Below, piece by piece: positions 34,187 through 42,357 of a stretch of DNA of 64,000 nucleotides. The stretch is taken from contig CANAWG010000011.1 of NCBI GenBank assembly GCA_947365245.1, positions 1 through 64,000 of the forward strand, read 5' to 3'. Under the pieces are notes generated by a model. That model was not told where the DNA came from. It searched no databases and was given only the letters and a program-made list of their open reading frames with translations. A program made the translations under genes and the position numbers. Positions within the stretch are counted from its first letter, which is position 1. Each line of letters opens with the position of its first letter. Source of the DNA: an uncultured Oscillibacter sp. GTDB taxonomy: Bacteria; Bacillota; Clostridia; Oscillospirales; Oscillospiraceae.

Positions 34187-34600
34187 GTGTTGGATTTTGA
34201 GAAAGTCGCGGCCTACCGCAACACCCACAACCGCTTCGCCCGGAAGCTTGGCATCGTGGTGGAGGCCGTCACCTCCGGCGGCGCCCGGGTGGTGAAGACC
34301 ATTGAGGAGGACGATCTGAACCCCCTGGGCCGGGCCCACGGCGGGGTCTACTTCACCATGGCGGACTCCGCCGCCGGCTCCGCCATGGTGGCCAAGGGCT
34401 ACGGGGCGGTGACCGTGAACGCCTCCTACAACTTCTTCCGCAGCGCCCAGGTGGGGGACGTGGTCACCGCCGAGGCGGTGGAGGTGAAGTCCGGCAGGAC
34501 TCTATGCGTCTACGACGTGCGCGTCACGGACCAGAACGGCACGCTGCTGGGCACGGGGACATTCACCTTTTACCGGCTGGAGGAGAAGATCGAGCTCTGA
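34187..34600 (+). CDS. PaaI-family hotdog thioesterase
   Basis: 137 residues with the hotdog fold; the catalytic loop LNPLGRAHGGVYFTMADSAA (about residues 44-63) contains the HGG motif and downstream Asp used by PaaI-type acyl-CoA thioesterases. The start is GTG 34187, preceded by AGGGAGG at a spacing of 9; no ATG is available. It stands alone behind its own promoter. The substrate acyl-CoA is unknown; phenylacetate genes are not nearby. Confidence 0.88.
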   Translation: MLDFEKVAAYRNTHNRFARKLGIVVEAVTSGGARVVKTIEEDDLNPLGRAHGGVYFTMADSAAGSAMVAKGYGAVTVNASYNFFRSAQVGDVVTAEAVEVKSGRTLCVYDVRVTDQNGTLLGTGTFTFYRLEEKIEL

Positions 34601-34631
34601 ACCCCCGGGGCGGCCCGCGGCCGCCCTCCTC

Positions 34632-34883
34632 TTATGGCTCCAGGCTCTCCAGCAGCTCCGCCGCCCGGCGGTCCAGCTTCGTCTCCCGCCGCCCCAGGAA
34701 GCGGCGCAGGGACTTGCTGCACGCGCAGCTAGTGCGCAGGTTCCGCAGGCTTCCGTCCTTCTCCACAGAATACCCCAGGCGCATGGTCCGATGGACCTGA
34801 TCCAGGCTGATCTTCTGGAGCCAGTAGATAGTAGCCAGAACGTCATTCCATGGGACCTCTTCGTTTACGCGGTATTTTTGCAT
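34632..34883 (-). CDS. Small protein of unknown function beside an RHH gene
   Basis: 83 residues, starting MQKYRVNEEVPWNDVLATIY and continuing with a basic C-terminal half (CSKSLRRFLGRRETKLDRRA). I do not recognise it. It may carry a small helical DNA- or protein-binding fold. ATG 34883 is preferred because AGAGGTG lies 6 bases upstream; the preceding ATG abuts it. It is transcribed divergently from the 58-residue RHH gene across an AT-rich gap, and the two ribosome sites form an inverted repeat. Confidence 0.55.
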   Translation of the reverse strand: MQKYRVNEEVPWNDVLATIYWLQKISLDQVHRTMRLGYSVEKDGSLRNLRTSCACSKSLRRFLGRRETKLDRRAAELLESLEP

Positions 34884-34885
34884 TT

Positions 34886-34978
34886 TCATCACCTCTGAAA
34901 TTATATTAGCATTTTCATTAGAATTTTTCAATGTATGATTTCAATAATTTTTTTGCTATATTTTATATGAGGTGATGA
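34886..34978. promoter_or_regulatory. AT-rich divergent intergenic region with inverted repeat
   Basis: TCATCACCTC (34886-34895) and GAGGTGATGA (34969-34978) are perfect inverted copies at the edges of a strongly AT-rich gap. Each contains the ribosome-binding site of the adjacent gene. TATATT at 34957-34962 is a possible -10 for the plus-strand gene. The symmetry could reflect an autoregulatory operator of the RHH protein or two similar Shine-Dalgarno regions. Confidence 0.4.
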
Positions 34979-34979
34979 G

Positions 34980-35156
34980 ATGTCTTTTAGCATCAAAAAA
35001 ACTCGTCAAAAAGAGGAATCTGTCAACAAAAGTTTGTATCTCAAGCGTGCTTTAGCAGAGCGCATTGAAAAAATTGCAGCCGAAAATAACACCAGTTTTA
35101 ACAATATAGTCGTATCCATGATCGAAAGCTGTCTCAAGGACCTAGACGAACAATAA
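34980..35156 (+). CDS. Short ribbon-helix-helix (Arc/CopG-like) protein
   Basis: 58 residues. A basic N-terminal strand region (SFSIKKTRQKEESVNKSLYL) is followed by a helix (RALAERIEKIAAENNTSFNN) and a second helix (IVVSMIESCLKDLDEQ), the layout of CopG/Arc DNA-binding dimers. It starts behind GAGGTGATG and ends one base before a terminator. The AT-rich, AAA/ATT-heavy codons differ sharply from the GC-rich surroundings, suggesting foreign origin. It may be an antitoxin-type or autoregulatory repressor; the divergent 83-residue gene is the only neighbour. Confidence 0.65.
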   Translation: MSFSIKKTRQKEESVNKSLYLKRALAERIEKIAAENNTSFNNIVVSMIESCLKDLDEQ

Positions 35157-35191
35157 ACGCCCGGAGCGCGTCGCGCTCCGGGCGTCTTTTT
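35157..35191. terminator. Bidirectional terminator (RHH gene / glnS)
   Basis: Perfect 13-bp arms ACGCCCGGAGCGC (35157-35169) and complement (35173-35185), then CTTTTT. It begins at the base after the RHH stop codon and touches the glnS stop. Confidence 0.85.
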
Positions 35192-36887
35192 ACTTCTTGA
35201 AGCTGTCTTTCAGGCTCACGCTGCGGTTGAACACCAGGTGTCCCGGCTTCGAGTCCCTGTTGTCCAGGCAGAAGTACCCCTGCCGCAGGAACTGGAAATT
35301 CGCCGGGGCCTGGGCATCCGCCAGCCCCGCCTCCACCTTGCAGCCGGTGAGGACCTCCAGGGAGTCCGGGTTCAGGCACTCCAGGAAGTCCTTGTCCGCC
35401 GCGTCGGGGGCCTCGTCGGCGAAGAGGTTGTCGTAGAGCCGCACCTCCGCGTCCACGGCGGTCTCCGCGTCCACCCAGTGGATGGTGGCGCCCTTGACTT
35501 TCCGGCCGTCGGCGGGGTCGCCGCCCCGGCTCTCGGGGTCGTACTCGCACAGAACCTCCACCACGTTCCCGCTCTCGTCCTTGACGCAGCCGGTGCAGGT
35601 GATGAGGTACGCCCCCTTCAGGCGGCACTCCGGGCCGCCGGGATAGAGCCGCTTGTACTTGGGCACCGGGGTCTCCAGGAAGTCCTCGGCCTCGATCCAG
35701 AGATTTCTGGAGAACGCCACCTCCCGGGTGCCGGCGGCGGGGTCCACGGGGTTATTCTCCACCGTCACCGTCTCCGTCTTCCCCTCCGGGTAGTTGATGA
35801 TGGTCAGCTTGATGGGCCGCAGGACGGCCATGACCCGCTCCGCCGTCTCGTTCAGGTCCTCCCGGAGGCAGTGCTCCAAAAAGCCGTACTCCACGATGTT
35901 GGCGGACTTGGCCACGCCGATGCGCTCGCAGAAGTTCCGGATGGACCGGGGGGTGTAGCCCCGGCGCCGGAGACCGCAGAGGGTGGGCATCCGGGGGTCG
36001 TCCCAGCCGGAGACCCGTCCCTCCTCCACCAGCCTGCGGAGCTTGCGCTTGCTCATGACGGTGTGGTCGATGCCCAGGCGGGCAAACTCAATCTGGCGGG
36101 GCTTGGCGGGGAGGTCGCAGTTGTCCACCACCCAGTTGTAGAGGGGCCGGTGGTTCTCAAACTCCAGTGAGCACAGGCTGTGGGTGATGCCCTCCAGGGC
36201 GTCCTGAATGGGGTGGGCGAAGTCGTACATGGGGTAGATGCACCACTTGGTCCCGCAGCGGTGGTGGGGCAGGTGGTTGATTCGGTAGATCACCGGGTCC
36301 CGCATGTTGAAGTTGCCGGAGGCCAGGTCGATCTTGGCCCGCAGCGTCATGGCCCCGTCGGGGAACTCGCCGTTTTTCATCCGCTCAAAGAGGTCCAGGC
36401 TCTCCTCCACGGGCCGGTCCCGCCAGGGGCTGCGGGCGGGCACGCCCACGCTGCCCCGGTACTCCTTGAACTCCTCCGGGCTCAGCTGGCAGACGTAGGC
36501 CAGGCCCTTTTTGATGAGGCCCACCGCCTGGCGGTAGTCCTCGTCAAAGTAGTCCGAGCCGTAGAAGAACCGGTCCCCCCAGTCGAAGCCCAGCCAGTGG
36601 ATGTCCTCCTTGATGGCCTCCACGAACTCCTCGTCCTCCTTGGTGGGGTTGGTGTCGTCCATCCGCAGGTTGCAGAGGCCGCCGTACTTCTCGGCGGTGC
36701 CGAAGTCGATGGTCAGGGCCTTGCAGTGGCCGATGTGCAGGTAGCCGTTGGGCTCCGGCGGAAACCGGGTGTGGACGGTCATCCCCTCGTACTGGCCGCC
36801 GGGGGCGATGTCCTCCTCGATAAAGGCGTGGATGAAGTTGCGGCCCTCCGCCGCCTCCTCCCGGGTGGTCTTGATGTCCTCTGCCAT
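35190..36887 (-). CDS. glnS: Glutamine--tRNA ligase
   Basis: 565-residue class I synthetase that charges tRNA-Gln. The HIGH motif appears in PEPNGYLHIGHCKAL (about residues 44-58) and the KMSKS-type motif as VMSKRKL (about 275); the C-terminal anticodon-binding beta-barrels follow. The length agrees with E. coli GlnRS (about 554). Having GlnRS besides the usual Clostridia amidotransferase route is common in this group. The promoter at 36934-36962 is its own. Confidence 0.97.
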   Translation of the reverse strand: MAEDIKTTREEAAEGRNFIHAFIEEDIAPGGQYEGMTVHTRFPPEPNGYLHIGHCKALTIDFGTAEKYGGLCNLRMDDTNPTKEDEEFVEAIKEDIHWLGFDWGDRFFYGSDYFDEDYRQAVGLIKKGLAYVCQLSPEEFKEYRGSVGVPARSPWRDRPVEESLDLFERMKNGEFPDGAMTLRAKIDLASGNFNMRDPVIYRINHLPHHRCGTKWCIYPMYDFAHPIQDALEGITHSLCSLEFENHRPLYNWVVDNCDLPAKPRQIEFARLGIDHTVMSKRKLRRLVEEGRVSGWDDPRMPTLCGLRRRGYTPRSIRNFCERIGVAKSANIVEYGFLEHCLREDLNETAERVMAVLRPIKLTIINYPEGKTETVTVENNPVDPAAGTREVAFSRNLWIEAEDFLETPVPKYKRLYPGGPECRLKGAYLITCTGCVKDESGNVVEVLCEYDPESRGGDPADGRKVKGATIHWVDAETAVDAEVRLYDNLFADEAPDAADKDFLECLNPDSLEVLTGCKVEAGLADAQAPANFQFLRQGYFCLDNRDSKPGHLVFNRSVSLKDSFKK

Positions 36888-36933
36888 GTGTATTTCCTCC
36901 CTTGCGTACCGCAGGATTTTTGCATAGGGCTAT

Positions 36934-36962
36934 ATTATATAGAATCCCGCGGAAAATTGCAA
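36934..36962 (-). promoter_or_regulatory. Promoter of glnS
   Basis: On the minus strand: TTGCAA (36962-36957), 17-bp spacer, TATAAT (36939-36934), about 47 bases before the start codon. Confidence 0.75.
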
Positions 36963-36978
36963 GAGGCTTGCGTCCGGT

Positions 36979-37692
36979 TCAGCTCATGCGCAAAATCTCC
37001 TTTTTCAGCCGGGAGATGATGCGCTTTTCCAGGCGCGAGATGTAGCTCTGGGAGATGCCCAGCTGGTCCGCCACCTCCTTCTGGGTCTGCTCCCGGCCGC
37101 CCCCCAGACCGAAGCGCAGCGTGATGATCTGCTTTTCCCGGGGGGACAGGGCGTCGACGGCCGCCGCCAGCAGACTCCGCTCCACGTCCTCCTCGATGGG
37201 GCGCATCACCGTGTCCTCCTCCGTCCCCAGCACGTCGGAGAGGAGCAGCTCGTTGCCGTCCCAGTCGGTGTTCAGCGGCTCGTCAAAGGAGACCTCCCCC
37301 CTGCGGTTGGCGTTTTTCCGCAGGTACATCAAAATCTCGTTTTCAATGCACCGGGAGGCGTAGGTGGCCAGCTTGATGTTCTTGTCCGCCCGGTAGGTCC
37401 CCACCGCCTTGATGAGGCCGATGGTGCCGATGGAGATCAGGTCCTCGATGTTGATGCCCGTGTTCTCAAACCGGCGGGCGATGTACACCACCAGCCGCAG
37501 GTTGTGCTCGATGAGCTCCTTCCGGGCCTCCTCGTCCGTAAGACGGCCCACCAGCTCCGCCTCCCGCTCCCGGCTCAGGGGCGGCGGCAGGGTGTCGCTG
37601 CCGCCGATGTAGTGAATCTCCCCCTCCGGCAGCAGCCCCCATCGCCGCAGCAGCCCCAGCAGAGCGGAAAGTTTTTTTCGCAGCGTTTCCAT
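36979..37692 (-). CDS. sigE: RNA polymerase sporulation sigma factor SigE
   Basis: 237 residues. A short pro-sequence region precedes region 2, which has [20 protein letters not shown] and [20 protein letters not shown], then region 4 with [20 protein letters not shown] near the C-terminus. This mother-cell sigma is made as an inactive precursor and cleaved by SpoIIGA after the SpoIIR signal. It starts behind AAAAAAGGAGG. The upstream spoIIGA frame continues into it for 227 bases. Confidence 0.97.
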   Translation of the reverse strand: METLRKKLSALLGLLRRWGLLPEGEIHYIGGSDTLPPPLSREREAELVGRLTDEEARKELIEHNLRLVVYIARRFENTGINIEDLISIGTIGLIKAVGTYRADKNIKLATYASRCIENEILMYLRKNANRRGEVSFDEPLNTDWDGNELLLSDVLGTEEDTVMRPIEEDVERSLLAAAVDALSPREKQIITLRFGLGGGREQTQKEVADQLGISQSYISRLEKRIISRLKKEILRMS

Positions 37693-38563
37693 GGTCTCCT
37701 CCTTTTTTGACTTCGCCGCCCCACAGGGCCGCGTATCCGTCTCCCAGGGCCGTGGGCGACAGCGCCGCCGTCAATCCGGGATACCGCCTGCCGCCGATCT
37801 CCGCCCAGTCCAGCCGCACCGCCAGCAGCAGTCCGCCAGCCCCCACCGCCCGGTAGGGCAAAAGGCGGGGCCGCAGCGCCGGCGCCGCCCGCCGCAGGGG
37901 CTCCAGCGCGTCCGCCGGGGACCGCAGCGCCTCCGCCGTCACCAGACGCCGGACCTCCGGCGCCAGCAGGCCGTCCAGGGCGCCGGGGGCCGTCACCAGC
38001 ACCGCCTCCCCGCCTCCGGGCTCCCGCAGGGCGCTGCCCGTGTCCCACAGGGCCGTCAGGGCGGCGGCGCGGCCGTTCAGGCCCACCCGCACCGGCAGCA
38101 GATTCCCCGCCGCGGCGTGATGGGCCGAGGCCCGGAACACCACCGCCAGCACGAGATAGGCCGCCGCCGCCGCGATCAGCAGCACCTTGGCGTCCACGTC
38201 CGTGTAGAAGACGCCGTTCACCACCGGCACCCGGCTCCCCGCCAGCAGCCCCAGCCCCAGCACACACCCGGCCATGGCGCTGGAGACCAGAAAGAACAGC
38301 AGCGCCAGCCGGAAAAACCGCTCCTCTCCGCCGAAGGCCGCCAGGGCCAGCAGCACCCCCGCCGCCAGCTTCACCAGCGGCGCCGCCAGAAACCCAAGAC
38401 CCGGCAGAAACACCGCCACGGCGTAGGCTCCCCCGGCCAGGGCCGCCAATATGTACCGCCGCCGCCGGAGGGGAACCCCCGCCAGGCGGCCCGTCACCAC
38501 CAGCAGCAGGTAGTCCATCACCGTATTCAGCACAAACACGCTGTCCACATAGACCACCGTCAC
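37466..38563 (-). CDS. spoIIGA: Sigma-E processing peptidase SpoIIGA (frame extends into sigE)
   Basis: Start GTG 38563 follows AAGGGGG; the protein opens with [20 protein letters not shown]. The N-terminal half has five predicted membrane helices. The C-terminal aspartic-protease domain has the motif [11 protein letters not shown] with Asp174 (compare Asp183 in Bacillus). Homology ends around residue 290 ([16 protein letters not shown]), almost exactly at the sigE start, but no stop occurs until 37466, giving 365 residues instead of about 300. The extra 75 residues are Ala/Gly/Arg-rich shadow of sigE. Either the stop was lost and a long tail is made, or there is an indel near the A6 tract. 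Confidence 0.88.
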   Translation of the reverse strand: MTVVYVDSVFVLNTVMDYLLLVVTGRLAGVPLRRRRYILAALAGGAYAVAVFLPGLGFLAAPLVKLAAGVLLALAAFGGEERFFRLALLFFLVSSAMAGCVLGLGLLAGSRVPVVNGVFYTDVDAKVLLIAAAAAYLVLAVVFRASAHHAAAGNLLPVRVGLNGRAAALTALWDTGSALREPGGGEAVLVTAPGALDGLLAPEVRRLVTAEALRSPADALEPLRRAAPALRPRLLPYRAVGAGGLLLAVRLDWAEIGGRRYPGLTAALSPTALGDGYAALWGGEVKKGGDHGNAAKKTFRSAGAAAAMGAAAGGGDSLHRRQRHPAAAPEPGAGGGAGGPSYGRGGPEGAHRAQPAAGGVHRPPV

Positions 38564-38591
38564 AGCCCCGCCCCCTTTGTCCGATGGGGCT

Positions 38592-38626
38592 ATTATAGGG
38601 CAGGCCCCCTGAAAAAAGAGGTCGAA
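38592..38626 (-). promoter_or_regulatory. Spo0A-type promoter of spoIIGA-sigE
   Basis: On the minus strand a perfect TATAAT (38597-38592) lies upstream of the GTG start. TTCGACC (38626-38620), one mismatch from a 0A-box complement (TTCGACA), sits 22 bases upstream of it, and no good -35 is present. Bacillus spoIIG has the same logic: Spo0A boxes replacing the -35. Control by Spo0A is inferred. Confidence 0.45.
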
Positions 38627-38705
38627 ATCCGGGCGGTTGACGGCGGGGAAAAAGAGCCTTAATATAGAGGGAGAATCCATTTTGCTGTGAGAGGAGTGCT
38701 TCGCC

Positions 38706-39890
38706 ATGCTGAGTGAGGAGAGAAAAGAGGAACTGATCCGCCTGACCCGGGACCTGGTGGCCCAGAGGAGCGAGTCCGGCCATGAGGACGGGGCCGCCGG
38801 AGTGCTGGGGCGGTACCTGCGGGACAGCGGCTTTGACCAGGTGACGGTGGACGGGCTGGGAAACGTCATCGGGAAGCTCACCGGGAGCTGCCCCGGCCCC
38901 AGGGTGCTCTTCGACGGGCACCTGGACACCGTGCCGGTGGCGAATCCCGCCGCCTGGACCCACGACCCCTACGGCTGCGAGATCGCCGACGGCCGGATGT
39001 ACGGCCGGGGCACCTCGGATATGAAGGGCGCCGTGGCGGCCTTCACCGCCGCCGCCGGCTTCTTCGCCCGGGACCGGAACCGGGATTTTCCCGGGGAGAT
39101 CTGCGTCGCGGGCACCGTCCACGAGGAGCGCTTTGAGGGCGTGGCCGCCCGGAGCGTCAGCCGCATCGTCCGGCCGGACTATGTAATCATCGGCGAGGCG
39201 TCCCAGTGCGATCTGAAGATCGGCCAGCGGGGCCGGGCGGAGATCGTGGTGGAGACTTTCGGCGTCCCCGCCCACTCCGCAAACCCCGACAAGGGCGTCA
39301 ACGCCGTCTACGCTATATGCAGGGTGGTGGAGGCCATCCGCCGTCTGCCCTGCCCGGAACACCCGGTGCTGGGCAGGGGCATCCTGGAGCTGACGGACAT
39401 CAAGTCCGCCCCCTATCCCGGCGCGTCCGTGGTGCCCTCCCGCTGCCGGGCCACCTACGACCGCCGCCTGCTGCCCGGGGAGACGGAGGAGAGCGTCCTG
39501 GCCCCCATTCAGGCGCTGCTGGACCGACTCATGGCGGAGGACCCCACTCTCCGGGCCAGGGTCTCCTACGCCCAGGGGGAGGAGACCTGCTACACCGGAA
39601 CCGCCATCCGCGCCCGGCGGTTCTTCCCCGCCTGGCTGTACGATGAGGAGGAGCCCTTCGTCCAGAGCATCCTCTCGGAGCTGCGCTCCGCGGGCCCGGA
39701 GGTGCGGGTGACCCAGTACAGCTTCTGCACCAACGGCAGCCACTACGCCGGCGAGGCGGGCATTCCCACCGTGGGCCTGGGCCCCTCCCGGGAGGACCTG
39801 GCCCACACCGACGACGAGTACATCGAGCTGGAGCAGCTGTACCTGGCCTGTGAGCGCTGCCAGGCCGTCCTGCGGGCGCTCCTGCGGTGA
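38706..39890 (+). CDS. ygeY: YgeY-type M20 hydrolase linked to selenium metabolism
   Basis: 394-residue metallohydrolase of the M20/ArgE-DapE fold. Metal ligands and catalytic residues are in FDGHLDTVPV (His/Asp, about residues 77-86), YGRGTSDMKGA (Asp), VAGTVHEERFEG (Glu pair) and a late HTDDEYIE. It matches the YgeY subgroup, whose genes in many genomes lie with selenium-dependent molybdenum hydroxylases. Here such enzymes are 14-20 kb away. The reaction is unproven, probably deacylation or amide cleavage of a purine- or amino-acid-derived intermediate. It has its own leader and is not in an operon. Confidence 0.85.
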   Translation: MLSEERKEELIRLTRDLVAQRSESGHEDGAAGVLGRYLRDSGFDQVTVDGLGNVIGKLTGSCPGPRVLFDGHLDTVPVANPAAWTHDPYGCEIADGRMYGRGTSDMKGAVAAFTAAAGFFARDRNRDFPGEICVAGTVHEERFEGVAARSVSRIVRPDYVIIGEASQCDLKIGQRGRAEIVVETFGVPAHSANPDKGVNAVYAICRVVEAIRRLPCPEHPVLGRGILELTDIKSAPYPGASVVPSRCRATYDRRLLPGETEESVLAPIQALLDRLMAEDPTLRARVSYAQGEETCYTGTAIRARRFFPAWLYDEEEPFVQSILSELRSAGPEVRVTQYSFCTNGSHYAGEAGIPTVGLGPSREDLAHTDDEYIELEQLYLACERCQAVLRALLR

Positions 39891-39973
39891 CGCGGAAATA
39901 GAGCTTCCTTTCCGGCTGCCCTAAAAGGACGGGGAACCGGTGTGTTCCCGCATTTTCTGTGCCCTTGCATGGC

Positions 39974-40016
39974 AAAAAGCCGCCCCCGCCGGATCTCCGG
40001 CAGGGGCGGTTTTTTT
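39974..40016. terminator. Bidirectional terminator (ygeY / Cys-rich gene)
   Basis: A long stem pairs CCGCCCC-C-GCCGGA (39980-39993) with TCCGGC-A-GGGGCGG (39996-40009), flanked by A5 and T7 runs. It ends at the stop of the minus-strand Cys-rich gene. Confidence 0.85.
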
Positions 40017-40345
40017 CAGCAGTCGCAGCCGCACTCCCGGGCACACTCGATGCTGGGCTCACCGCTGGCCATGGTCACACCGTAGCGGATAGGTACGGAC
40101 ACACAGAGCTGCTGCTTGAACGTCAGCGTGCAGCTGCCGCCGCAGCAGTCGGTGGCGCAGGTGACGCAGGGACTGCCCTGGCAGGTCACCGTGGGCGTTC
40201 CCATGACGGCGGTGGGGTTCAGCGTCAGCGGCGCGGCGATATCCACGCACTGGGTGGCCACTTTATTGCAGCCGGCGGGGGGACAGGACTCCTCCACCGG
40301 ACAGGATTGGAGCGGCGTATGCTCATAGACTTCATTGATGCGCAA
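40016..40345 (-). CDS. Cysteine-rich protein, possibly spore-coat associated
   Basis: 109 residues containing 15 cysteines (Cys15, 21, 26, 33, 55, 60, 63, 67, 68, 72, 81, 101, 105, 107, 109), with no signal peptide. Between the Cys clusters are short beta-type repeats (APLTLNPTAVMGTPTVTC, CTLTFKQQLCVSVPIRYG). The start is TTG 40345 with GAGGGAG upstream. High Cys content without export signal is typical of cross-linked spore coat or exosporium proteins in Clostridia, so I suggest that role; a metal-binding function is the alternative. It is monocistronic. Confidence 0.65.
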   Translation of the reverse strand: MRINEVYEHTPLQSCPVEESCPPAGCNKVATQCVDIAAPLTLNPTAVMGTPTVTCQGSPCVTCATDCCGGSCTLTFKQQLCVSVPIRYGVTMASGEPSIECARECGCDC

Positions 40346-40449
40346 AGGTGCTCCCTCATTTCCCGGAGATTATATCCGGCGCTTCCCGGATACACCTCAT
40401 CCTATGACGGCGGAGCCGTCCCCGTCACCGGACCGCTTTGAAAAAGTCT

Positions 40450-40478
40450 TTGCACCTCTTTCCCAATTATGTTATAAT
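40450..40478 (+). promoter_or_regulatory. Promoter of the MATE gene
   Basis: TTGCAC (40450-40455), 17-bp spacer, TATAAT (40473-40478), 63 bases before the start codon. Confidence 0.75.
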
Positions 40479-40540
40479 TTCGTTAAGAAAACAATGGAGC
40501 TCCGCCCCGGGGCGGCCTCCCGTACAAAAGAGAGGATTCT

Positions 40541-41881
40541 ATGGACGAAAAACAGGAACAGAAATTCCACCAGATGACGGAGACTCCCGTCAGCACGCTG
40601 ATCTGCCGCCTGGCCCTGCCCTGCATCGTCAGCATGCTGGTCACCGCCTTTTACAACATGGCCGACACCTTTTTCGTGGGGATGCTCAAGAGCAACAGCG
40701 CCACCGGCGCCGTGGGCGTGGTGTTCTCCCTGATGGCCATCATCCAGGCCGTGGGCTTCTTCTTCGGCCACGGCAGCGGCAACTTCATCTCCCGGGAGCT
40801 GGGCCGGCAGAACTTTGAGGAGGCCTCCAACATGGCGGCCACCGGCTTCTTCTCCGCCATCGCGGCGGGGGCGCTGATCTGCGCTTTGGGTCAGCTCTTT
40901 CTGGAGCCCCTGGCCACGCTTCTGGGCTCCACCCCCACCATTCTGCCCTACACCAAGGCCTACCTGCGGGTCATCCTCCTGGGCGCGCCCTGGATGACCT
41001 CCTCCCTGGTGCTGAACAACCAGCTGCGCTTCCAGGGCAGCGCGGCCTACGCCATGGTGGGCATCGCCAGCGGCGCAGTGCTGAATATCGCCCTGGACCC
41101 CCTCTTGATCTTCACCTTTCACCTGGGCGTGGCCGGGGCGGCCTGGGCCACCATCATCAGCCAGTTCGTCAGCTTCTGTCTGCTGTTGATCGGCTGCTCC
41201 CGGGGCGGCAACCTGCGCATCCACATCTCCCGGGTCCAGCGGAAGTGGTCCTACTACGAGATGATCGTCAGGGGCGGCCTGCCCTCCCTGGCGAGGCAGG
41301 GTCTGGCCAGCGTGGCCACCATCTGCCTCAACCGGGCCGCCGGACCTTATGGCGACGCGGCGATCGCCGCCATGGGGGTGGTCCAGCGGATCATGATGTT
41401 CGGCGGCTCCGCCATGATCGGCTTCGGCCAGGGATTCCAGCCGGTGTGCGGCTTCAACTACGGCGCAAAGCTCTACCATCGGGTGAAAGAGGGCTTCTGG
41501 TTCTGCGTCAAGTCCTCCACCGTGTTTTTGCTGGCGGTCAGCACCCTGGGCTTCCTCTTCGCCCCTCAGCTCATCGCCCTGTTCCGGGACGACCCGGAGG
41601 TCATCGCCTGCGGCGCGGCAGCGCTGCGGTTCCAGTGTGTCACGTTCTTCACCACCGGCTGGACCGTCATGAGCAACATGATGCTCCAGACCATCGGCAA
41701 GACCGGGCCCGCCACTTTCATGGCCATGGCCCGGCAGGGGATCTTCTTCATCCCCCTGGTCTACATCCTCTCCCACTGCTTCGGCCTGGCGGGCGTCCAG
41801 ATGACCCAGTCCGTGGCCGACTGCCTGGCGTTTCTCTGCGCCATTCCCCTCTCCCGCCGCGCCCTGAAAGAGATGGCCTGA
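40541..41881 (+). CDS. MATE-family multidrug/metabolite exporter
   Basis: 446 residues with 12 predicted membrane helices in two homologous halves, opening with ISCRLALP-type sequence (STLICRLALPCIVSMLVTAF) and GNFISRELGR in the first half; FGQGFQPVCGFNYGAKLYHR in the second. It is of the DinF/NorM-like MATE branch that extrudes cations or drugs by Na+ or H+ antiport. The substrate is unknown. ATG 40541 is preceded by AAAGAGAGGA. Confidence 0.93.
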   Translation: MDEKQEQKFHQMTETPVSTLICRLALPCIVSMLVTAFYNMADTFFVGMLKSNSATGAVGVVFSLMAIIQAVGFFFGHGSGNFISRELGRQNFEEASNMAATGFFSAIAAGALICALGQLFLEPLATLLGSTPTILPYTKAYLRVILLGAPWMTSSLVLNNQLRFQGSAAYAMVGIASGAVLNIALDPLLIFTFHLGVAGAAWATIISQFVSFCLLLIGCSRGGNLRIHISRVQRKWSYYEMIVRGGLPSLARQGLASVATICLNRAAGPYGDAAIAAMGVVQRIMMFGGSAMIGFGQGFQPVCGFNYGAKLYHRVKEGFWFCVKSSTVFLLAVSTLGFLFAPQLIALFRDDPEVIACGAAALRFQCVTFFTTGWTVMSNMMLQTIGKTGPATFMAMARQGIFFIPLVYILSHCFGLAGVQMTQSVADCLAFLCAIPLSRRALKEMA

Positions 41882-41919
41882 GGAAAAAGGCACAGCGCCC
41901 CCGAATATCGGTGCGAAAG

Positions 41920-41950
41920 CAAGCGTCCCGGAGCCTCTCCGGGACGCTTG
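41920..41950 (+). terminator. Hairpin after the MATE gene
   Basis: Perfect 13-bp arms CAAGCGTCCCGGA (41920-41932) and complement (41938-41950). The following TGTATTGGG is a poor T-run, so termination may be weak. From here to 42087 I see no gene. Confidence 0.6.
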
Positions 41951-42087
41951 TGTATTGGGCGGAGGGGGGGCCGGGTTTTTGTCACCGTTTTGTTACTCTT
42001 CCCCTTTTCCCATGCAGAATTTTCCTGTCGCGCACTGTCTATTTTCGCCGAAAGTGGGTCTCAGCGTTCTATTTTACCGGCAAAACC

Positions 42088-42116
42088 TTGACAAAAGTGG
42101 GAGTCGTGTGTATACT
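42088..42116 (+). promoter_or_regulatory. Strong promoter of the G5/3D-domain gene
   Basis: Consensus TTGACA (42088-42093), 17-bp spacer, TATACT (42111-42116). It implies a leader of about 250 bases that contains the palindromic element at 42195-42357. Confidence 0.85.
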
Positions 42117-42194
42117 AAGTCCAGTTTCCCGGCTGGTAACAAAAGTTACAGTCATTTTTTACTCCCTCCGTGGAGCCCGCTGGCCGGGAATCTT

Positions 42195-42357
42195 AGAGCT
42201 TATCCGTAAATGAGGCGTGCGCAGATTGCGCCGCCAGATTTTGTGTCAGACGAGGCGATTTTTCGCTTACTAGGCTAGCGCCCGGCAAGAAAAAACGACG
42301 AAGTATGACCCAAAATATGCAGGCAAGCTGTGTGCGCATAATTTGCAGATAAGCTCT
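42195..42357. mobile_element. MITE-like palindromic element
   Basis: A 163-bp element bounded by perfect 10-bp terminal inverted repeats AGAGCTTATC (42195-42204) and GATAAGCTCT (42348-42357). The halves remain alignable as inverted copies to the centre (for example AGATTTTGTGTCAGACGA against the complement of TCGTAGTATGACCCAAAA-like sequence near 42299-42316). It has no coding capacity, is lower in GC than its flanks, and lies wholly inside the leader of the next gene. I see no clear target-site duplication. A small non-autonomous element or dispersed palindromic repeat is the best description. Confidence 0.7.

Noticed and set aside
33278-34600. A 440-codon plus-strand frame fusing part of the anti-sigma region with the thioesterase
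   Set aside because: Only its last 137 codons, from GTG 34187, are protein-like; a terminator and a promoter lie inside the rest.
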